Assembly (NCBI GenBank): GCA_030762895.1
Contig: CM061070.1
Span: forward strand, 102,782,759-102,846,758
Reading direction: 5' to 3'
DNA from: Sophora flavescens
Lineage: Eukaryota; Streptophyta; Magnoliopsida; Fabales; Fabaceae
DNA length: 64,000 nucleotides
The notes under the pieces are model-generated. The model was not told the origin of the DNA. It did not search any database and saw only the letters and a list, made by a program, of their open reading frames with translations. Of this stretch, positions 10,912-23,797 are shown piece after piece. The position numbers and the translations under genes are program-made. Positions within the stretch are counted from its first letter, which is position 1. Each line of letters begins with the position of its first letter.

Positions 10912-13852
10912 TCAGACACCCCGTTGTGCCCTGTTGTGCCGTTAATTATTTATTTAAACTTACTCACGTTCTTAACGTTAAACGTAACCCGGAAATACGA
11001 AGAAATTAAAAACTTAAATACAACCCATACAATTATGAAAGTTAAACACACCATAGGTAAATTACGCATACAATTATGTTTATCCATCACCATACAAAAC
11101 ACTGTTTAGGGTATCCTATCGGTAGAATCCCTCATAGATACATAATTATACAAACTGTTATACTTAGCAGAAAATGGAAACATCTAACAAGATGCACTTG
11201 CCTTATACACTAAACTATATTACTAGAATCCATAGCTCGTCCTCCAGCATCCGGTTCATATGGAGTTCCATCAAACTCCTCAGCAACATATTCCTCCATA
11301 GAGTCTTCTAATGGAATAAAATAGACATACACAAAATACAGAAATAGGGATATAAGAAACAGTTATATCATCATAAGCGGAAAAGAATCATAGCATATAA
11401 TGTAATAACGGTCAAAGACAAGCATCACTCATCACTAACAACCATCTTTAAATCACGATTCCTCTACCCTCAATCTCATGCAACTAAACATGTATGCTGA
11501 TGTGGCCACTACCAATCCTGTCACCATCCCCCATTACCATTAGGGATTATAGTCAGTCGTCCAAGCAACGCGTCCCCATTAATCGGTGCACACCCCCATT
11601 ACCGTTAGGGTACTCATGCAAAGCAATGACACTATAGTTGCACAATTCATCCGGTGCACACCCCCATTACCGTTAGGATGCTCATGCAAAGCAATGACAC
11701 TATAGGTGCACATCCTAAATCTAAGTTGGGACGGTTCCACGAGAACTTCGAACCTCGTGTGTTCCCAACACACGGTTATGAACAACAATGGAAATATATG
11801 AATCTCACTGACCCACATCTGTTACCACCTAGTGCCTCAACCTTCCATCACAGTCTTAACACACATTCCATGTCACATCCCATCTATAAACTAATTAATC
11901 TAGGCTAGGTACCTCTAAGTCACAATCATTCTCTCACCCACATGTATATCTCCCTAATAAAACATATCCTTTCCTAAATGCCAACTAAGCATGTTATCAA
12001 ACCAGGCAGATCATACATCACACAATAATCACAAAATATTCAGACAGAATAAAACATCACATACAGTAGATTAACTCAACCAGCGCATCACAAACAGTTC
12101 AATAATAATCAAATCAGACATCCTCAAATATTCTAAAATTATTCTAACGACGATAAACCTACAATCCCCAAATCATAATTGGTACTACAGAGTAGTTTCC
12201 AATACGATTTTGGTATTGTCGAATACTCGACCACTAGTAGGGTTTAAGTTGCCATACACCATTATTATAAATTATATACTACTTATTCGTTCCGACGATG
12301 GAATGGTTCTTTCTCCCACCTGAACTAACACCGGAATCACAAACTTTCAGATCCTCGTTACTACCCCACAAGCTATCGGTTAACCTTCAACCAAAACAAC
12401 ATAACCACAAGTTAATCAAAAAAAATCCAATCATGACAACCTTAGGTTAGTTTCGGCCATGACTCAAAATAGGGCTAGGGTTATTTTCTCAATTCTATCT
12501 TTTGGATCCTAGTTACTAGAGTGTTAACTAACATAGATCAAGTGTTACAAGTTAAAAATTTTAAACAAAATAATCTATCCAAAAGGGTTAGGGTTTCAGC
12601 CCATATAGAAAAAATTAGTTAGAATTTCTTTTGCTCACAAATTCTTGGATCTATAACTTAGAGACCTTAACTAGCTTAGACAAGTTATCATCCAAGTAAA
12701 AATTGAAGAAAAACTCATTTACCCACACATCTAGGGTTTTGGACAAGAGAAGATAAATTGGCTAGATATTTCTTTTGATTCTAATCTCTTGGATTTAGAA
12801 TATAGAAACCCTAGGTAGCTTATAACCAACCTCATCTAAGTTAAAAGTTGAACAAAATCTCCTTTGCCTATTTAAGCATAGATTCGGCCAACACTAGAAA
12901 AATTAGCTAGGAATTTCTTTTGATTTCAGGCTTCTAGATCTAGCAACTTGAGATAGTAGAGAGGTAAGATCAAGTGGTAGAACACTCAAAACATTTTTCT
13001 ATGATTTTTTGATGAATTTTTGAAAAACTAGGTCTAGGAATTGAAATTTGAGAAAACTTGATGCAAATGAAGATTTGTGGATGATTAATGGAGCTAAGAG
13101 GTTGAGGGATGAAATCCTCGCCTTGGAACGAAGAGATTTGATGAAGAACTTAGAGAAATTTGAAGAACTTAGCAAGAGTAAAAATGGAGGTTTTTTGTGT
13201 TTTGTGAAGAAATTGCCTTAGAATGAAAATGAAATTTGGCTAAGTGTGGGGGGAGAGGGTTTGGCCGTGAACTTTGTGTGGTGAGGGAAGGGAGATGTGT
13301 TACAATGGCATGGAGGATATTTCACCAAATCTTAGGGGCATTTTGGTCTTTTCACGCACAAAATATCTAGATATTTCTAACTTGTCATTAATGCACCATA
13401 AATGCTAGGTGAGTCATGGCGGTGATTCACCCCATGACGGTGTCCAGTTCTATCTCTGCAGTTCCGTTTCCGATTCCGCCGATTTCCCGATTTAGGTTTT
13501 CTTACGTGATTTTATCCGAAACTTCACCCTTATAAAATATAAGATTTAATTTTTACCTGGAATTTTCAAAAAAAAAATCCAATATCGTTGAAAATATGAT
13601 TTAAACCTAAATCGTTTCATTCACGAGTCAAAATTAGGTTTTCTGATCAGTAAAATCTTATTGTAAGTAAAAACGCAGACCGGTTTCCATCTGAATTTTC
13701 AACCCAAAATTTTATCGTAACCCTCTACCATAAGGTAGAGTATGAATATGATTTTGTTTTATCAAAAAAATCATTTTCTTGGTCTCAGATAAAAATATAA
13801 ATAATTATATCTTAACCGGTAATACCGCGTATATAAAAAGCAGGGTGTTACA
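10912..13852 (-). mobile_element. Chromovirus-like 5' LTR, minus strand, copy 1
   Basis: On the minus strand the LTR starts TGTAACACCCTGC at 13852 and runs about 2.9 kb to the PBS. The TGTAACACCC start with a Met-tRNA PBS suggests a Tekay/Del-type chromovirus, a family inference. The start region (AAAATTCAGATGGAAACCGG) closely matches that of the LTR at 34874. It inserted into L1 sequence that continues to its right. A truncated copy of the same insertion, with the same right junction, is at 28703-31404. Relative to that copy this one lacks about 36 bp near 13430. Confidence 0.75.
11210..11307 (-). other. Short acidic frame after acceptor-like site in LTR
   Basis: On the minus strand, TTTTATTCCATTAG is followed from 11307 by an open frame with ATG at 11299. 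It encodes 29 residues rich in Glu and Asp (MEEYVAEEFDG...) and ends at TAG 11210-11212. Its place in the LTR matches that of the longer frames at 9766 and 38443. In the duplicate LTR (28750-28825) it is shortened by a TGA. Confidence 0.3.
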
Positions 13853-15728
13853 GTTTGGGTCCCCAATTGACTTTTGAAGCTTTCAACACAATAGGGCAAT
13901 GATCGGAAATAGTTCTCAGTAGTCCCCACTATGTTAAATCCTGCCACTATGCCACCTACTCGGCCTATAAAAGGAACCTATCTATTCTTCTCATTGAAGT
14001 TTTGTTCGCTCTATGCTAAGTGAATTTTCTTCCAGTCAAAGGTAAATCATTCAAATCCATGTCTGCTATGAAATCAACAAATTCAACCATTTCCTGTGAC
14101 TCAATCTGTGCAGCCGCACCATTCCTTTCACTAGCACAAGTGACCGTGTTAAAATCCCCCAATAAACACCATGCTGTAATGGGAGAGTTCTCCTTTATAC
14201 TTTCAGCTCATTCCACAGTGCCCTCTTCCCTGCAAGGTTGCAAGGTGAGTAGATGTTGAAAATGCAACATGAAATTGTCGAACCAGCCCATTTTCCTGTA
14301 TTGCCCAAGAAACTGTGGCCTACAAAGCAGTCCTCTTTTGAGAAGACTTTGTTGTTCCATAAACATAACCGGAAGTTCCTAGTGAATCCTGAAAACACCC
14401 CCCCCCCCCCAAATTGAACGACATAAACCGCTGTCTATACTCTCCATTTTGGTTTCCTGAATGCAAAGTAGGTCTAGCTTCTTTTCTTTTTATAAACTCT
14501 CCATTTTTGAACGCTGAGATTTGTCTCTCATTTCCATCTCCACTAGCAAGCCTATAATCCCATCATTTTTCTGTTTGGACACCATCCAAATCTTCCGCCC
14601 CGCATCCCACAATTCATTTTCTTCTTTGTATGCTTTCGTCCTAATGATAGCACGATTTCTATTAGAGATCTGACTATCTGATATTGGATCACTGACGATA
14701 CAAGAACCTGAGCTTTGATTTGAAAGCACCACTGGCCTCTTTCTAAGTCTGATTTCCCCTCTTCACAGATTTTCATTTTCCTGCACATCTTCCTCCATCT
14801 GCATTTCCTCCACAACTGTGCTTACCTTCAGTGTTGATTTTGGTGGCCTTCCCCTAGTTGGAACTTTTTTAATCGGTGGAAGCAAGTCCTATATTAGGGA
14901 TTTGACCTTCCTTTTTTATTTCCGCTTCTTATTGTGGTATTCCCCACCATCATCCTCACATAAAACTTTTTCATTAAACTGGTCCTCAATCACTGGTGCC
15001 ACACGGCTAACCCACTTTGGGTTATTATTTGTTACCTGTGTGTTTAAAATAATGTCATCCAAGCCGAAATGTTTTCGGCCCAACTGACCAGACCCTATAT
15101 TTTTCTCACCCACACTCCTAGGTGGCTTGGCGTTAGTAATAGCAATGGTCCCCAACGCGTTTTGTTCTCCTTGTAGATCCAACTCGGTAGAAAACCCTCT
15201 CTCCTGAAACTTATGTTTCACTTGGGTCCGCACACCGTTAAACTCCAAAGCTACCCTGTGCCCCAATTCCTCAAATCTTTCACTCGGGTCAGTTGAACAT
15301 TCCCCCTTAATGGTTAATGTCCTACGGTCCTTTCCAGATTGCACCGCTCCACAAATTGTGGTTGACAAGACTTTAGGTTGTTTACCGACTAGTTCAGCCT
15401 GCGTCTCACCTTGAGCCTCTCCCTAAACGTCCTTTGCCCGTCCTTTCTTCGATCTCTGTGAACCGTCGCATCACGCCTTCCCAAAATACGGGTTTGATAT
15501 TGTGTGTTGATATAATATTACCACAAATAATATTATTCTTTTCAATATTATTTGATATAATATTACCACAAATAATATTATTCCTTCCACAAACAATCCT
15601 TTGAAATCTCAATCCAATACACCCTCCTAGAATGAGAAAAAGAAGAAAAGTTTTTTTTCCTTTGAAAGAAAACTCCCAGATAAATCCTTTGAACTACACA
15701 AAAGAGAACACTTATAGGCTTTCTTGGT
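13853..15728 (-). pseudogene. Decayed L1-type LINE (ORF1 and endonuclease start), copy 1
   Basis: On the minus strand an ORF1-like region (150-residue frame 14916-15368; further frames 14490-14815) is followed by ORF2 endonuclease sequence. Recognisable endonuclease pieces include SGCSLCLWNNKVF-like and IFNIYSPCNLAGKRALWNEL-like words, between about 14490 and 13990. The ORF2 start present in copy 2 (MRIASYNIRGLGG, 32132) is deleted here. The LTR at 10912-13852 cuts the endonuclease domain. Near 15507-15583 a ~31-bp AATATTATT-rich word is duplicated in this copy only. Confidence 0.65.
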
Positions 15729-15736
15729 AATCAAAT

Positions 15737-18580
15737 CAGGGACGGATCCAGGAATCTTCGTTAGTGGGGGCAAAAAAATTTAGTTTAAAAATGTTAATAC
15801 AGCAATAAAATATTATAAATATGCACAAACGATAAAAAATTGATATAAAATAAACAAGATATATTGTTGTTTGGTCTCAATGTGAAACCTAACTGATAAA
15901 TGAGAAATAAGTCACTAAGTAAAGATAGAAGATTACAAAATTAAATTTCACTCTCACCAGATCCCTAATTATACCCAATATCTCTCACATAGAATACAAT
16001 CATGACAAAAGAAACACAAAATACCTAAGCTTTTACAAATTACAATTGTCTTATTTGCATTTTCAAATTATAATTTCACTCTCTTTAAATCCCTAATTAC
16101 ACCCAATTACACTATAAAAAAATATATCTCTATGTATATAACAAAACAATTATTCTACCATTGGTCTTTTATACAATTGCACATTTTATTCTTTATAAAT
16201 GAGTGATCCAAAAACTTGTTGAGCAAAGTTGGCAAGTGCACCAAATCGCTAACTGTAGTAATAAAAATATCGTCCTCAGGGATTGAACCGTTAACTACTA
16301 ATGTACCAACTCAACTTCGTTTGAGCAACCGAATGGTTTGAAAGTGGCTTTCGCCAATAAGTAAGAACAACAACTTAACAAATAACAGAAAATATTTTTG
16401 GTATTTTCAATTGAGAAAATTAAGCAACTGAAAATTTGGGTGTTAACAATCAAGAAAAAATTGTTAGAGGATCGATTTCTCTACCTTTCCTACTTGTTCG
16501 ATCCTAGAAATTAACTTGAACAGTTTATCCAATTTCAAGAAACTGAGTTTTGTAATTTATCCCCTAACTCCTTAGGTGAATAAACCTTTCTGTCTAAGAC
16601 ACTAATTCAATTCCTTGAGTATTAGATAAATAGCAGAAGCATTAAGAAATATTTTCACTCAAAAAATTAATTCGGTTGTGGTCTTATTCCTAAGTAATAC
16701 GCGCAAATCGTTTATTCACAAACAGCGATTATGAACTCGAATTTCCCAATTGCAAATTCATACAGTAGATAAACATTCAAACAGTGAATAAACTCTTGAA
16801 ATTAAAAAACTGGAACAAGTAATTATCCAGAATCAAAATAAGTTATCTAGACAGTTCCATCTACCTCTAATAAAAGAAAATTAGCTAAACATAATTAAAA
16901 AGAAAGAACCAGATGAAGAAGATAAAGGCAAGGTAGTCATCATGAGTCTCTACTCGTCAGCTTCAACTCACTTGATTTCTCCCTTTTCTCGCCCTCAAAA
17001 CTGTATATTTCTCTCTCGTTCTGTTTTTGCACTTTTTTCCCTCTGTTGCGGCGCTGCACTGGTCTCTTTGTTCTTTTTTTTTTCTAATGTTGTGCGGCTC
17101 GTTCTTCCTCCTCTTCACTCACTGACGCTACCCTTCTTTTTATATTGCCAAAAAAAAGGTGCAGCCCTTAATTTGAATTCAACTTGTGGGCCAATCATTT
17201 TAATCCAAATCCAATTGAAAAACAGATATTGTTATTCAATTTCAATTGAATTTGTACCAAGTCCCGTAGCTCCTTCTTGACTTCAATTTTCTTTCAATTG
17301 GTAGTGGGTCCCACTTAGCTTTTCTATTTCCAATCCTTGCCTCCGTACGTATCTTTTTAAACCATGGAAGAATTGAAATACTCCACTTTGCTGCAATTTT
17401 GATAAGCGAAATTTCCCACTTTCCATTCCAATTCAGATTACACGGGTCTTAGCTTTTCGATTACCACGTAAGTCCCTGTACGTGAATTGCCAAACAATTT
17501 GTATTGGGTCTTAACCAAAGCTTGTCTTCAATTTTTATTTCAATTCATGTGGCTTCTCTAATTGAGGCTTTATCCTTCAATTTCTCTTTAATTGGTTTCC
17601 TTCTTTCCTTTCTTAACACCTTCCTCTAACAAAACAAAAGAAAATTAACTAAACATAATAGAAATAGAACAAACTCCGGGAGAAGATGAAGGCAAGGTAG
17701 TCATCATGAGTCTCTACTCGTCAGCTTCAACTCTCTTGATTGCTCCCTTTTCTCCCCCTCAAAACTGTATAATTCTCTCACTTTTTTTTTCCAGCGCTGT
17801 GGCACAAAAACTCCTTTACGCTGTGCGGCTACCCTTTCTTTTTCACCTTCTACCGTCTCTGTGCGGCTCCCCTTTTTTCTTTCACGCTGCTCCTCCCTTC
17901 TACTAATGTCATGCCTTTCTAAGCCTTTCATGTGGGCCTCCAATTCCATCTGCCTCATCCTCCTTTTTTTTTCAATATCAATCCAACTAGGCTTGGAAAG
18001 TTTAGCTGCCCAAAAGCCCATGTAACCAATTTATTTGCCAAAGTCTCAAGTCTGTACGTCACTTTCTATTTGGCAAAAGCATAGTTCTTCCATTCATTTT
18101 TTTTATATAATTCCTATGGGACCCACGACCTTTGGATCATCAATTGATCAAAGCAATTCATGTTTCTCCTTGAGCTTCACGTCCAATTCTGGCCCGAATT
18201 AATTCTCATAGTCCTCTAGCATTTTCATTGTTTTCATCACTCTCATCTTTATTATTTTCTACAAAAATAAATAAGTAAAAATACTATTAGATTAACTCTA
18301 AAAATTATGAAATTAAACTAAAATTATAAAAACATTATTAAAAACCAAATTACCTAAATTTAGGGATAAAACTCAATCAATTAGAACATTTTGGAGTAAA
18401 AATCCACCCAATAAGCACATAAAAATCACATAATCTAGAAGATCATCACTGGTTTGTCATGTGGGGGCAACATCTATTTTTTTATGGGGGCAAAAATAAA
18501 TTACTTGATAAATTATTTGGAATAAAGTTTGCTTAGTTGGGGCAAGTATCCCCATTTCACTACAAGTGGATCCGTCCCTG
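15737..18580. mobile_element. Non-autonomous hAT element with nested LTR, copy 1
   Basis: The ends CAGGGACGGATCCA and TGGATCCGTCCCTG are inverted repeats, flanked by an exact 8-bp duplication AATCAAAT (15729-15736 and 18581-18588), diagnostic of hAT. GTGGGGGCAAAAA-type words occur inside both ends. No transposase is present. Most of the interior is a gypsy LTR (16217-18448). The left half recurs at 33348-33839 with the same LTR attached; its right end is not seen again in the window. Confidence 0.85.
16217..18448 (-). mobile_element. Athila-like solo LTR inside hAT element
   Basis: On the minus strand it begins TGATGATCTTCTAG at 18448, the same start that follows a polypurine tract in the full element (40520). 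Near its end is the phrase CAATCCCTGAGGACGATA, common in plant gypsy LTR ends. It contains a tandem duplication of about 0.75 kb: AAGGCAAGGTAGTCATCATG occurs near 16927 and 17693. No internal region remains, so it is a solo LTR. The left boundary is uncertain because I could not find a matching 5-bp TSD. Confidence 0.65.
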
Positions 18581-18588
18581 AATCAAAT

Positions 18589-19075
18589 TGATATTTAAAA
18601 CCATACATCTAAAACAGATTCGGATTAAAAATCCAGAAAATCATGGAATCATGTATTACTACGAAAAATCATACATTCACGCATTTATACATAAATGCGT
18701 GATTTTTTTTTAATGCAAAAACCATCTTCATATGCAGGTTTGTTTAAAATCTCACGAGCCAATCTAATTAAAATCTCACGAGCCAATAAAAGTCCCCTAT
18801 AATGAATCCAAATGTCTTTACAAGTTCTAATTAAATGAATGGACATGCACATTGAATATTTGGATATAAGTTTAGAATTCTAATTGAATCAAACAAGCAG
18901 TTGTTTTGATATTTTGAATATAAATAAACAATGTATTTAAAATAGTTATTAGACATGTAACCAAAATTAATAGTTATTATTAGATAATAAAAGAAATTAA
19001 AACATTAACAGTAATAAGTGATAAAACAAATTAAAGTGTTGAAGAAATTGTTGAAGAAAATTAATTATAATAAAT
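18589..19075. other. AT-rich spacer, no gene seen
   Basis: No gene is recognised. A short perfect hairpin (TCACGCATTTA and its complement) lies at about 18672-18698. Confidence 0.4.
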
Positions 19076-19258
19076 AGTTTAATTGTTATACACTGACAGT
19101 GTAAAAAAGTTTACACTGTCAACCAATCAGCAACCATGATATTAATGACTTTTAAGGTAGTTAGGATAAGAATCAAACAAATTTGTTGAGGTGGCAATTT
19201 AATATTGGATGTCTATGTAAAATGACTTTACACTGTCAGTGTATATCAATTAAACTCA
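19076..19258. mobile_element. MITE, 183 bp
   Basis: Terminal inverted repeats AGTTTAATTG and CAATTAAACT continue inward as TACACTGACAGTGTAAA and its complement. The 9-bp sequence ATAATAAAT flanks both sides (19067-19075, 19259-19267), which would fit a Mutator-type MITE, although AT-rich flanks make chance matching easier. No coding capacity. Confidence 0.7.
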
Positions 19259-19716
19259 ATAATAAATTATAGAAAAAAAAGATTTAAACCTTTATTAAAC
19301 AAATTATTTTAGGATTAAATTTTCCAACACTGTATGCGGCATAACAGGTTACACATAAATAGCCGTGATTTAATAATTGCTATATAATTGTAAAAAACTA
19401 TTGATGTGTAAATCCTGTAATTAAGTTTTTAACATAATTTAAGATATTTATTTTGTCCAAAATATCTAGCCTTAGTTTTAATTCTATATAAATTCAATTA
19501 CTATTCATTTCATACTTTAAAAGTCACTATCATTATTTGAATTTATAATCTGATTTTTATGCAGGGAAAAATCTTTACTCACATTTTCACTTGTACATTA
19601 AGAATTTTGTCAATATGTTTTTCCAAATAAAATACCAATTCTATTAAAACACAACTATTTTTTTTTAAATTACTTTAGTATGTATTTAACTGATTTTCTT
19701 TTCATCCATTACCAAT
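19259..19716. other. AT-rich spacer, no gene seen
   Basis: Apart from the MITE's right target repeat, this is AT-rich sequence without a recognisable gene or element end. Confidence 0.4.
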
Positions 19717-20292
19717 TGTTCCGGTCCAAAAATGACAAGGTCCAGAGCACTTCTTTCATTTGGCCCAGTAAGGGTTCGACCCGATAAAACTCTGATCAAA
19801 GGTCGACCAAACTACTCCGGCCGACCAAACTGCTCTATCACCCCCACATTTTCCGTACAGAGTTGACTTTCCCGCATCGGGAAAGAACCCAATCATGCCT
19901 ACCCCCAGGCACATCAGAGAGGAAGGGAAAACACCCTTCTCCTCCTGATTCACGCGATTACCTATCGAAACTATCATTACGGACACCCCTTCTGTCAAGA
20001 TTAGAGAGGGGTATCATACTTGAAATCACCGTACTGAATCCAAAAGACAGGTATATATATAAAGGAACCTCCATCAAAAGAAGATGTATGCATTTTATCA
20101 TTGTAAGAACACACATATATTATCTAATAAACCATTGCTGACTTAAGCATCGGAGTGTCTTTGCAGATACCTCATTCGGTTCAACAAGAAGGAAAAGGAG
20201 AAAGGAGGAGAAGTAATCATCATATTGGGCCAAATCAGCACAAGCCGAATCAATGAGGAGATACTTTGTGTTTTGGTTTTTTGGCCAACACA
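19717..20292 (+). mobile_element. Tat/Ogre-like solo LTR, ~576 bp
   Basis: It starts TGTTCCGGTCC and ends GGCCAACACA. A TATA box (GTATATATATAAAGG, 20051-20065) is followed by GACTTAAGCATCGGAGTGTC, an R/U5 motif known from Tat-lineage Ty3/gypsy LTRs. Flanking CCAAT and CCAAC are an imperfect 5-bp TSD. No internal region follows, so it is a solo LTR. Lineage assignment comes from the GCATCGGAGTGTC-type motif only. Confidence 0.6.
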
Positions 20293-20679
20293 CCAACGAT
20301 TTAAAAATCCTAAAATCTAAAAAATTTCAATGATATATTGTACTAAAAAGAGAATAAATGTTAAACTATTTGTTTTACCAAATATCCTTAACATTTTATC
20401 ATCAATGACTACGTTTAGTTTACTGTCGTAAACGTACGTTTGGGTCCAAACGCAAACAAACTTTATAAATATTTGCTTCAAATACAGGTTTGTCGTTTCT
20501 CAGGTGCAAACCAAGCATACATACAATTGCTTGACCAAAAGAAAAAAGAAATACATATAAGTGATCAAGATACCGATTTCACCGAATCAGTTTTATTTTA
20601 TTTTTTTGGTTTACACGAGGGTGAAATCCCAAGCTAACTAACTATACTACAAAGAAAAAGAAACACCTATAACATCATG
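20293..20679. other. Spacer, no gene seen
   Basis: Short frames here have no recognisable similarity. The right part may be the 3' UTR of the LINE remnant that follows on the minus strand. Confidence 0.35.
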
Positions 20680-20955
20680 AAAAACTAAGGCAACACGACG
20701 AGAAGGCGTCTCACCAAAAAGATGTAACCCCCTATCATGAGAATGGGCCCAATTGACCAAAAAATCGGCAACACGATTGCCCACTCATAAAACATGAGTA
20801 ATATAGACCATCTAAGATCAAGTCCAAAAATATCCATCGCTCTAATAGGGGCATAAGGATAAGATCGTTTTACGCTAAAATTTTGTTGATTTTCTGGATT
20901 ATCATATGAACAAATAGTTGCTTGATTATTGATTACAATTTTTAATGACAATTGA
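20680..20955 (-). pseudogene. L1 LINE RNase H tail remnant
   Basis: Between about 20830 and 20690 the minus strand reads THVL-stop-VGNRVADFLVNWAHSH followed by GLHLF. This is the C-terminal part of the RNase H domain seen at the end of plant L1 ORF2 proteins. One in-frame stop interrupts it, and upstream sequence no longer shows RT or RNase H motifs. A 5'-truncated or deleted LINE. Confidence 0.55.
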
Positions 20956-21619
20956 AAGATTGGAGTGAGGAGGGCATGGGAGGTTGAAAATCTGGTCTCT
21001 TTATGTACTTACTTTGGTTTGGTTATTTAATAACCTATCTGCTACTTAATAAAAAAATTATATAAAAAATAAAAACCAGATAATATTTTGAAAATATAAA
21101 GAATTTTTTAAATTTTTTGTTAAAAGAGTTATTAAAAAAACATATTAAGAAAACTTAGAATTATTAAACAAAATAATATCAACAATCCTTTATGCCATTG
21201 TGAACTTCTAGTCTCATACAAACAAATTACCCTATGCAAAATGAAATTCCCACGTTCTTTTTCTCCACATCCTGTTTTACACATATTTTCTAACTATGAT
21301 CAAAGACTTTTATTTAAAAATAACAAATAATAGATTATCATTGAAAATAAAATAGACATAAAAAAGATGTAAAAATTAATATAAAAATATTTTCCCTACC
21401 TTATGACGTGGATTACAATGACGACGAGGACTCTAACAAATATATTATTTATGTATGTGTTTGGTTTCATGTGGGAGAGTACCGGAACTTATTTTGTCCC
21501 CTACCAAACATAATTTTAGTAAAAACAAAAATGTTTAATTATTGTCAGGGAAAATTAATTTTGTCTTCATTAATTAACCATTGTCCAAATGAGGTTCCCA
21601 CACTGGATGGGCTCATTTT
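20956..21619. other. AT-rich spacer up to duplication breakpoint
   Basis: No gene is recognised. It ends at 21619, where the second copy of block A starts abruptly. It has no counterpart at 1-157, as a tandem duplication predicts. Confidence 0.4.
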
Positions 21620-23797
21620 AGAGGGTAAAGTAAATTCATCCATACCCTTAAGCAAACTAGGTGAATGCTACCATGCACCTCCATTACTTTGGTGCAGGTT
21701 GCTCTTTAAATCACAACACACATTTATTAATAAGGCAAAACTATTTGTTTGGTCCCTTAAGTTTATTTCTTTTTTCGATATGGTCCCCTAAGTTTATTTC
21801 GTGTCAAATAGGTCCCTTAAGTTAGGTTTGGGTGACAAACTTAGGCTATTTTTACCATACCTCCTGGATCTATCATCTCCTAACCTACGTGGCACTCCGA
21901 ACCTAGTTGGCACCGCTGACTTATAAATAAATATAATAAATTAATAATTAATAATTTTAAAAAATAATAAATAACATTTTTTTTTCTTTTTTTTCATATT
22001 CTATCCCTTCATCTTCTTCAATCTCCCCTCAAAACCAGACACCTAAAAATCCACCACCACCCTATCCTACCCTTAACTCCATCTCCACCCCACCCATCCC
22101 TATCCTACCCTTAACTCGATCTCTATATTTTCGTGAATGGCTTGAATTGGGGAGGAGAAACAAAACGCAATGTATTCCCCACAAACCAAGATAACAAAAC
22201 ATTCTTCAGTTTCCTCCTCCTCCTATCATCCCCCTCCAACCCTTTCCATCAACATCACCGCCCTCCTCTCCCCTCTCACCACCCATCGCCATCCCCGACA
22301 TCCTCTGCTACCACGTCCTCCTCCAATTACTCTCCAAACTCCATGTCCGACCTCCACTCCCTCCCCCCCACCGGCAAACTTGTCACCACCCTCCTCCAAA
22401 CAACGGGACGCACCCCAAACAACTTAGGCTCGGTGAACATCACGTGCGGCCCTCAATCCAACGTCGTATCCATCCACCACCTTCCCCTTACTCCCCATCA
22501 AACGCCACCATTTTATTCCTCGTCGAAACCCTACCTTACAACATGTCTCCTTCGAGATCTACATTCATCAAGAACTTGGGGGGAAAATTTGAAGAGGAAA
22601 AGCTGAAGGGGGAGAGAGACTTGGGGGTTGCTATTTAGAGATGGACCAGGGACTGCCGTCGCCGCCCAGTTACCGTCGTCGCTATCCAGTCATCGTCGCT
22701 GCTAGGCAAGGTTGGCCAGTGGGTTCTGGAAGAATAGATGAATAGGATAAAGAGAATAATAAAAAAATATTATATTTATTTATTTTATTTTATTTTTTAA
22801 ATTTATTATTTTATTATATTTATTGACACATCAGCGGTGTCAGGTAGGTTCGGAATGCCACGTAGGTTCAGAGATGACAGATCTTGGAAGAATGGTAAAA
22901 ATAGCCTAAGTTTGTCACCCGAACCTAACTTATGGGACCTATTTGACACAAAATAAACTTAAGGGACCAAATCGAAAAAAGAAATAAACTTAAGGGACCA
23001 CTGAAGTAGTTGTGGCTATTAATAAAAAAAGGGATAATTGAGATTAAATGATTAAAAATAATAAAATTACAATATTGCCCTTCATCCCTTTCCCACCTCA
23101 CCTCCACCTCACCCTACTCAAATGTCAGTTCCATCTCCGCTCCATCGAGAAGGTAGCAACATCGCGTCTCTCCACCGCAACACAATCGTCATCACAACCG
23201 CTAAACTGCACCTTGCCGCTGTAACACTACAGTTCAGCCACGCACCTATCAACAACGAACATATTAGTCGCGAATAGAACCAATCCCCATTTCGAGCCGC
23301 TATCGAAAGCTTCTCAATTGCGCCATCAAAGCACTACCATGCACGACGCATCTTTCATATCCGCAAACCAGATAGTCACATTGTGCTCCTCCCCATCACG
23401 TCGCTAGATCCATGACCACTGAAGCGGTTCCGTTGGTCCGTTGTCGTGCCGCCATCTCACTTTTTCTCAACCACCATACATTGCCACTGCCACGTACATC
23501 ACCTCACGATCCAGACGGCGTCACCACCGTCGCTGTCCACCACATAGCTTCACTCAAACCAAAGCCGCGTTATAAAAAAACTAACTTAAAAAAGTATACG
23601 TAATTTTAAAACAAGGCCAAATTTGTCATTTTATAAAACATAAATAAACTAAAAAAATAAAAAACAAACAAAAATAAAAAAAATTAATTTAAAACTAATA
23701 AAATATGAAATATAAAGTAAAAATAAAATATTAATATACAATTATAGAATTAATTTGAATTAATAAAAATATTAAAAATATTTTTATTTTATCACAA
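21620..23797 (+). repeat. Duplicated block A, copy 2
   Basis: Matches 158-2322 from AGAGGGTAAAG to ATCACAA, with scattered substitutions and short indels. It includes the Mutator-like element at the same site with the same 9-bp target duplication. The right flank differs from that of copy 1. Confidence 0.85.
21734..23016. mobile_element. Non-autonomous Mutator-like element, copy 2
   Basis: Same element as at 273-1544, with TATTAATAA at 21725-21733 and 23017-23025. The right terminus is mutated to TTGTGGC where copy 1 has TTTTGCC, so the outer right TIR no longer pairs perfectly. The interior frames (for example 22133-22606) differ from copy 1 by frameshifts, which argues against a maintained protein. 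Confidence 0.85.

Noticed and set aside
19756..19998. 80-codon minus-strand frame
   Set aside because: It lies within a Tat/Ogre-like LTR upstream of its TATA box and shows no recognisable protein features.
22133..22606. 157-codon frame in the second MULE
   Set aside because: It shares only part of its reading with copy 1 and changes frame by indels; treated as non-coding cargo.
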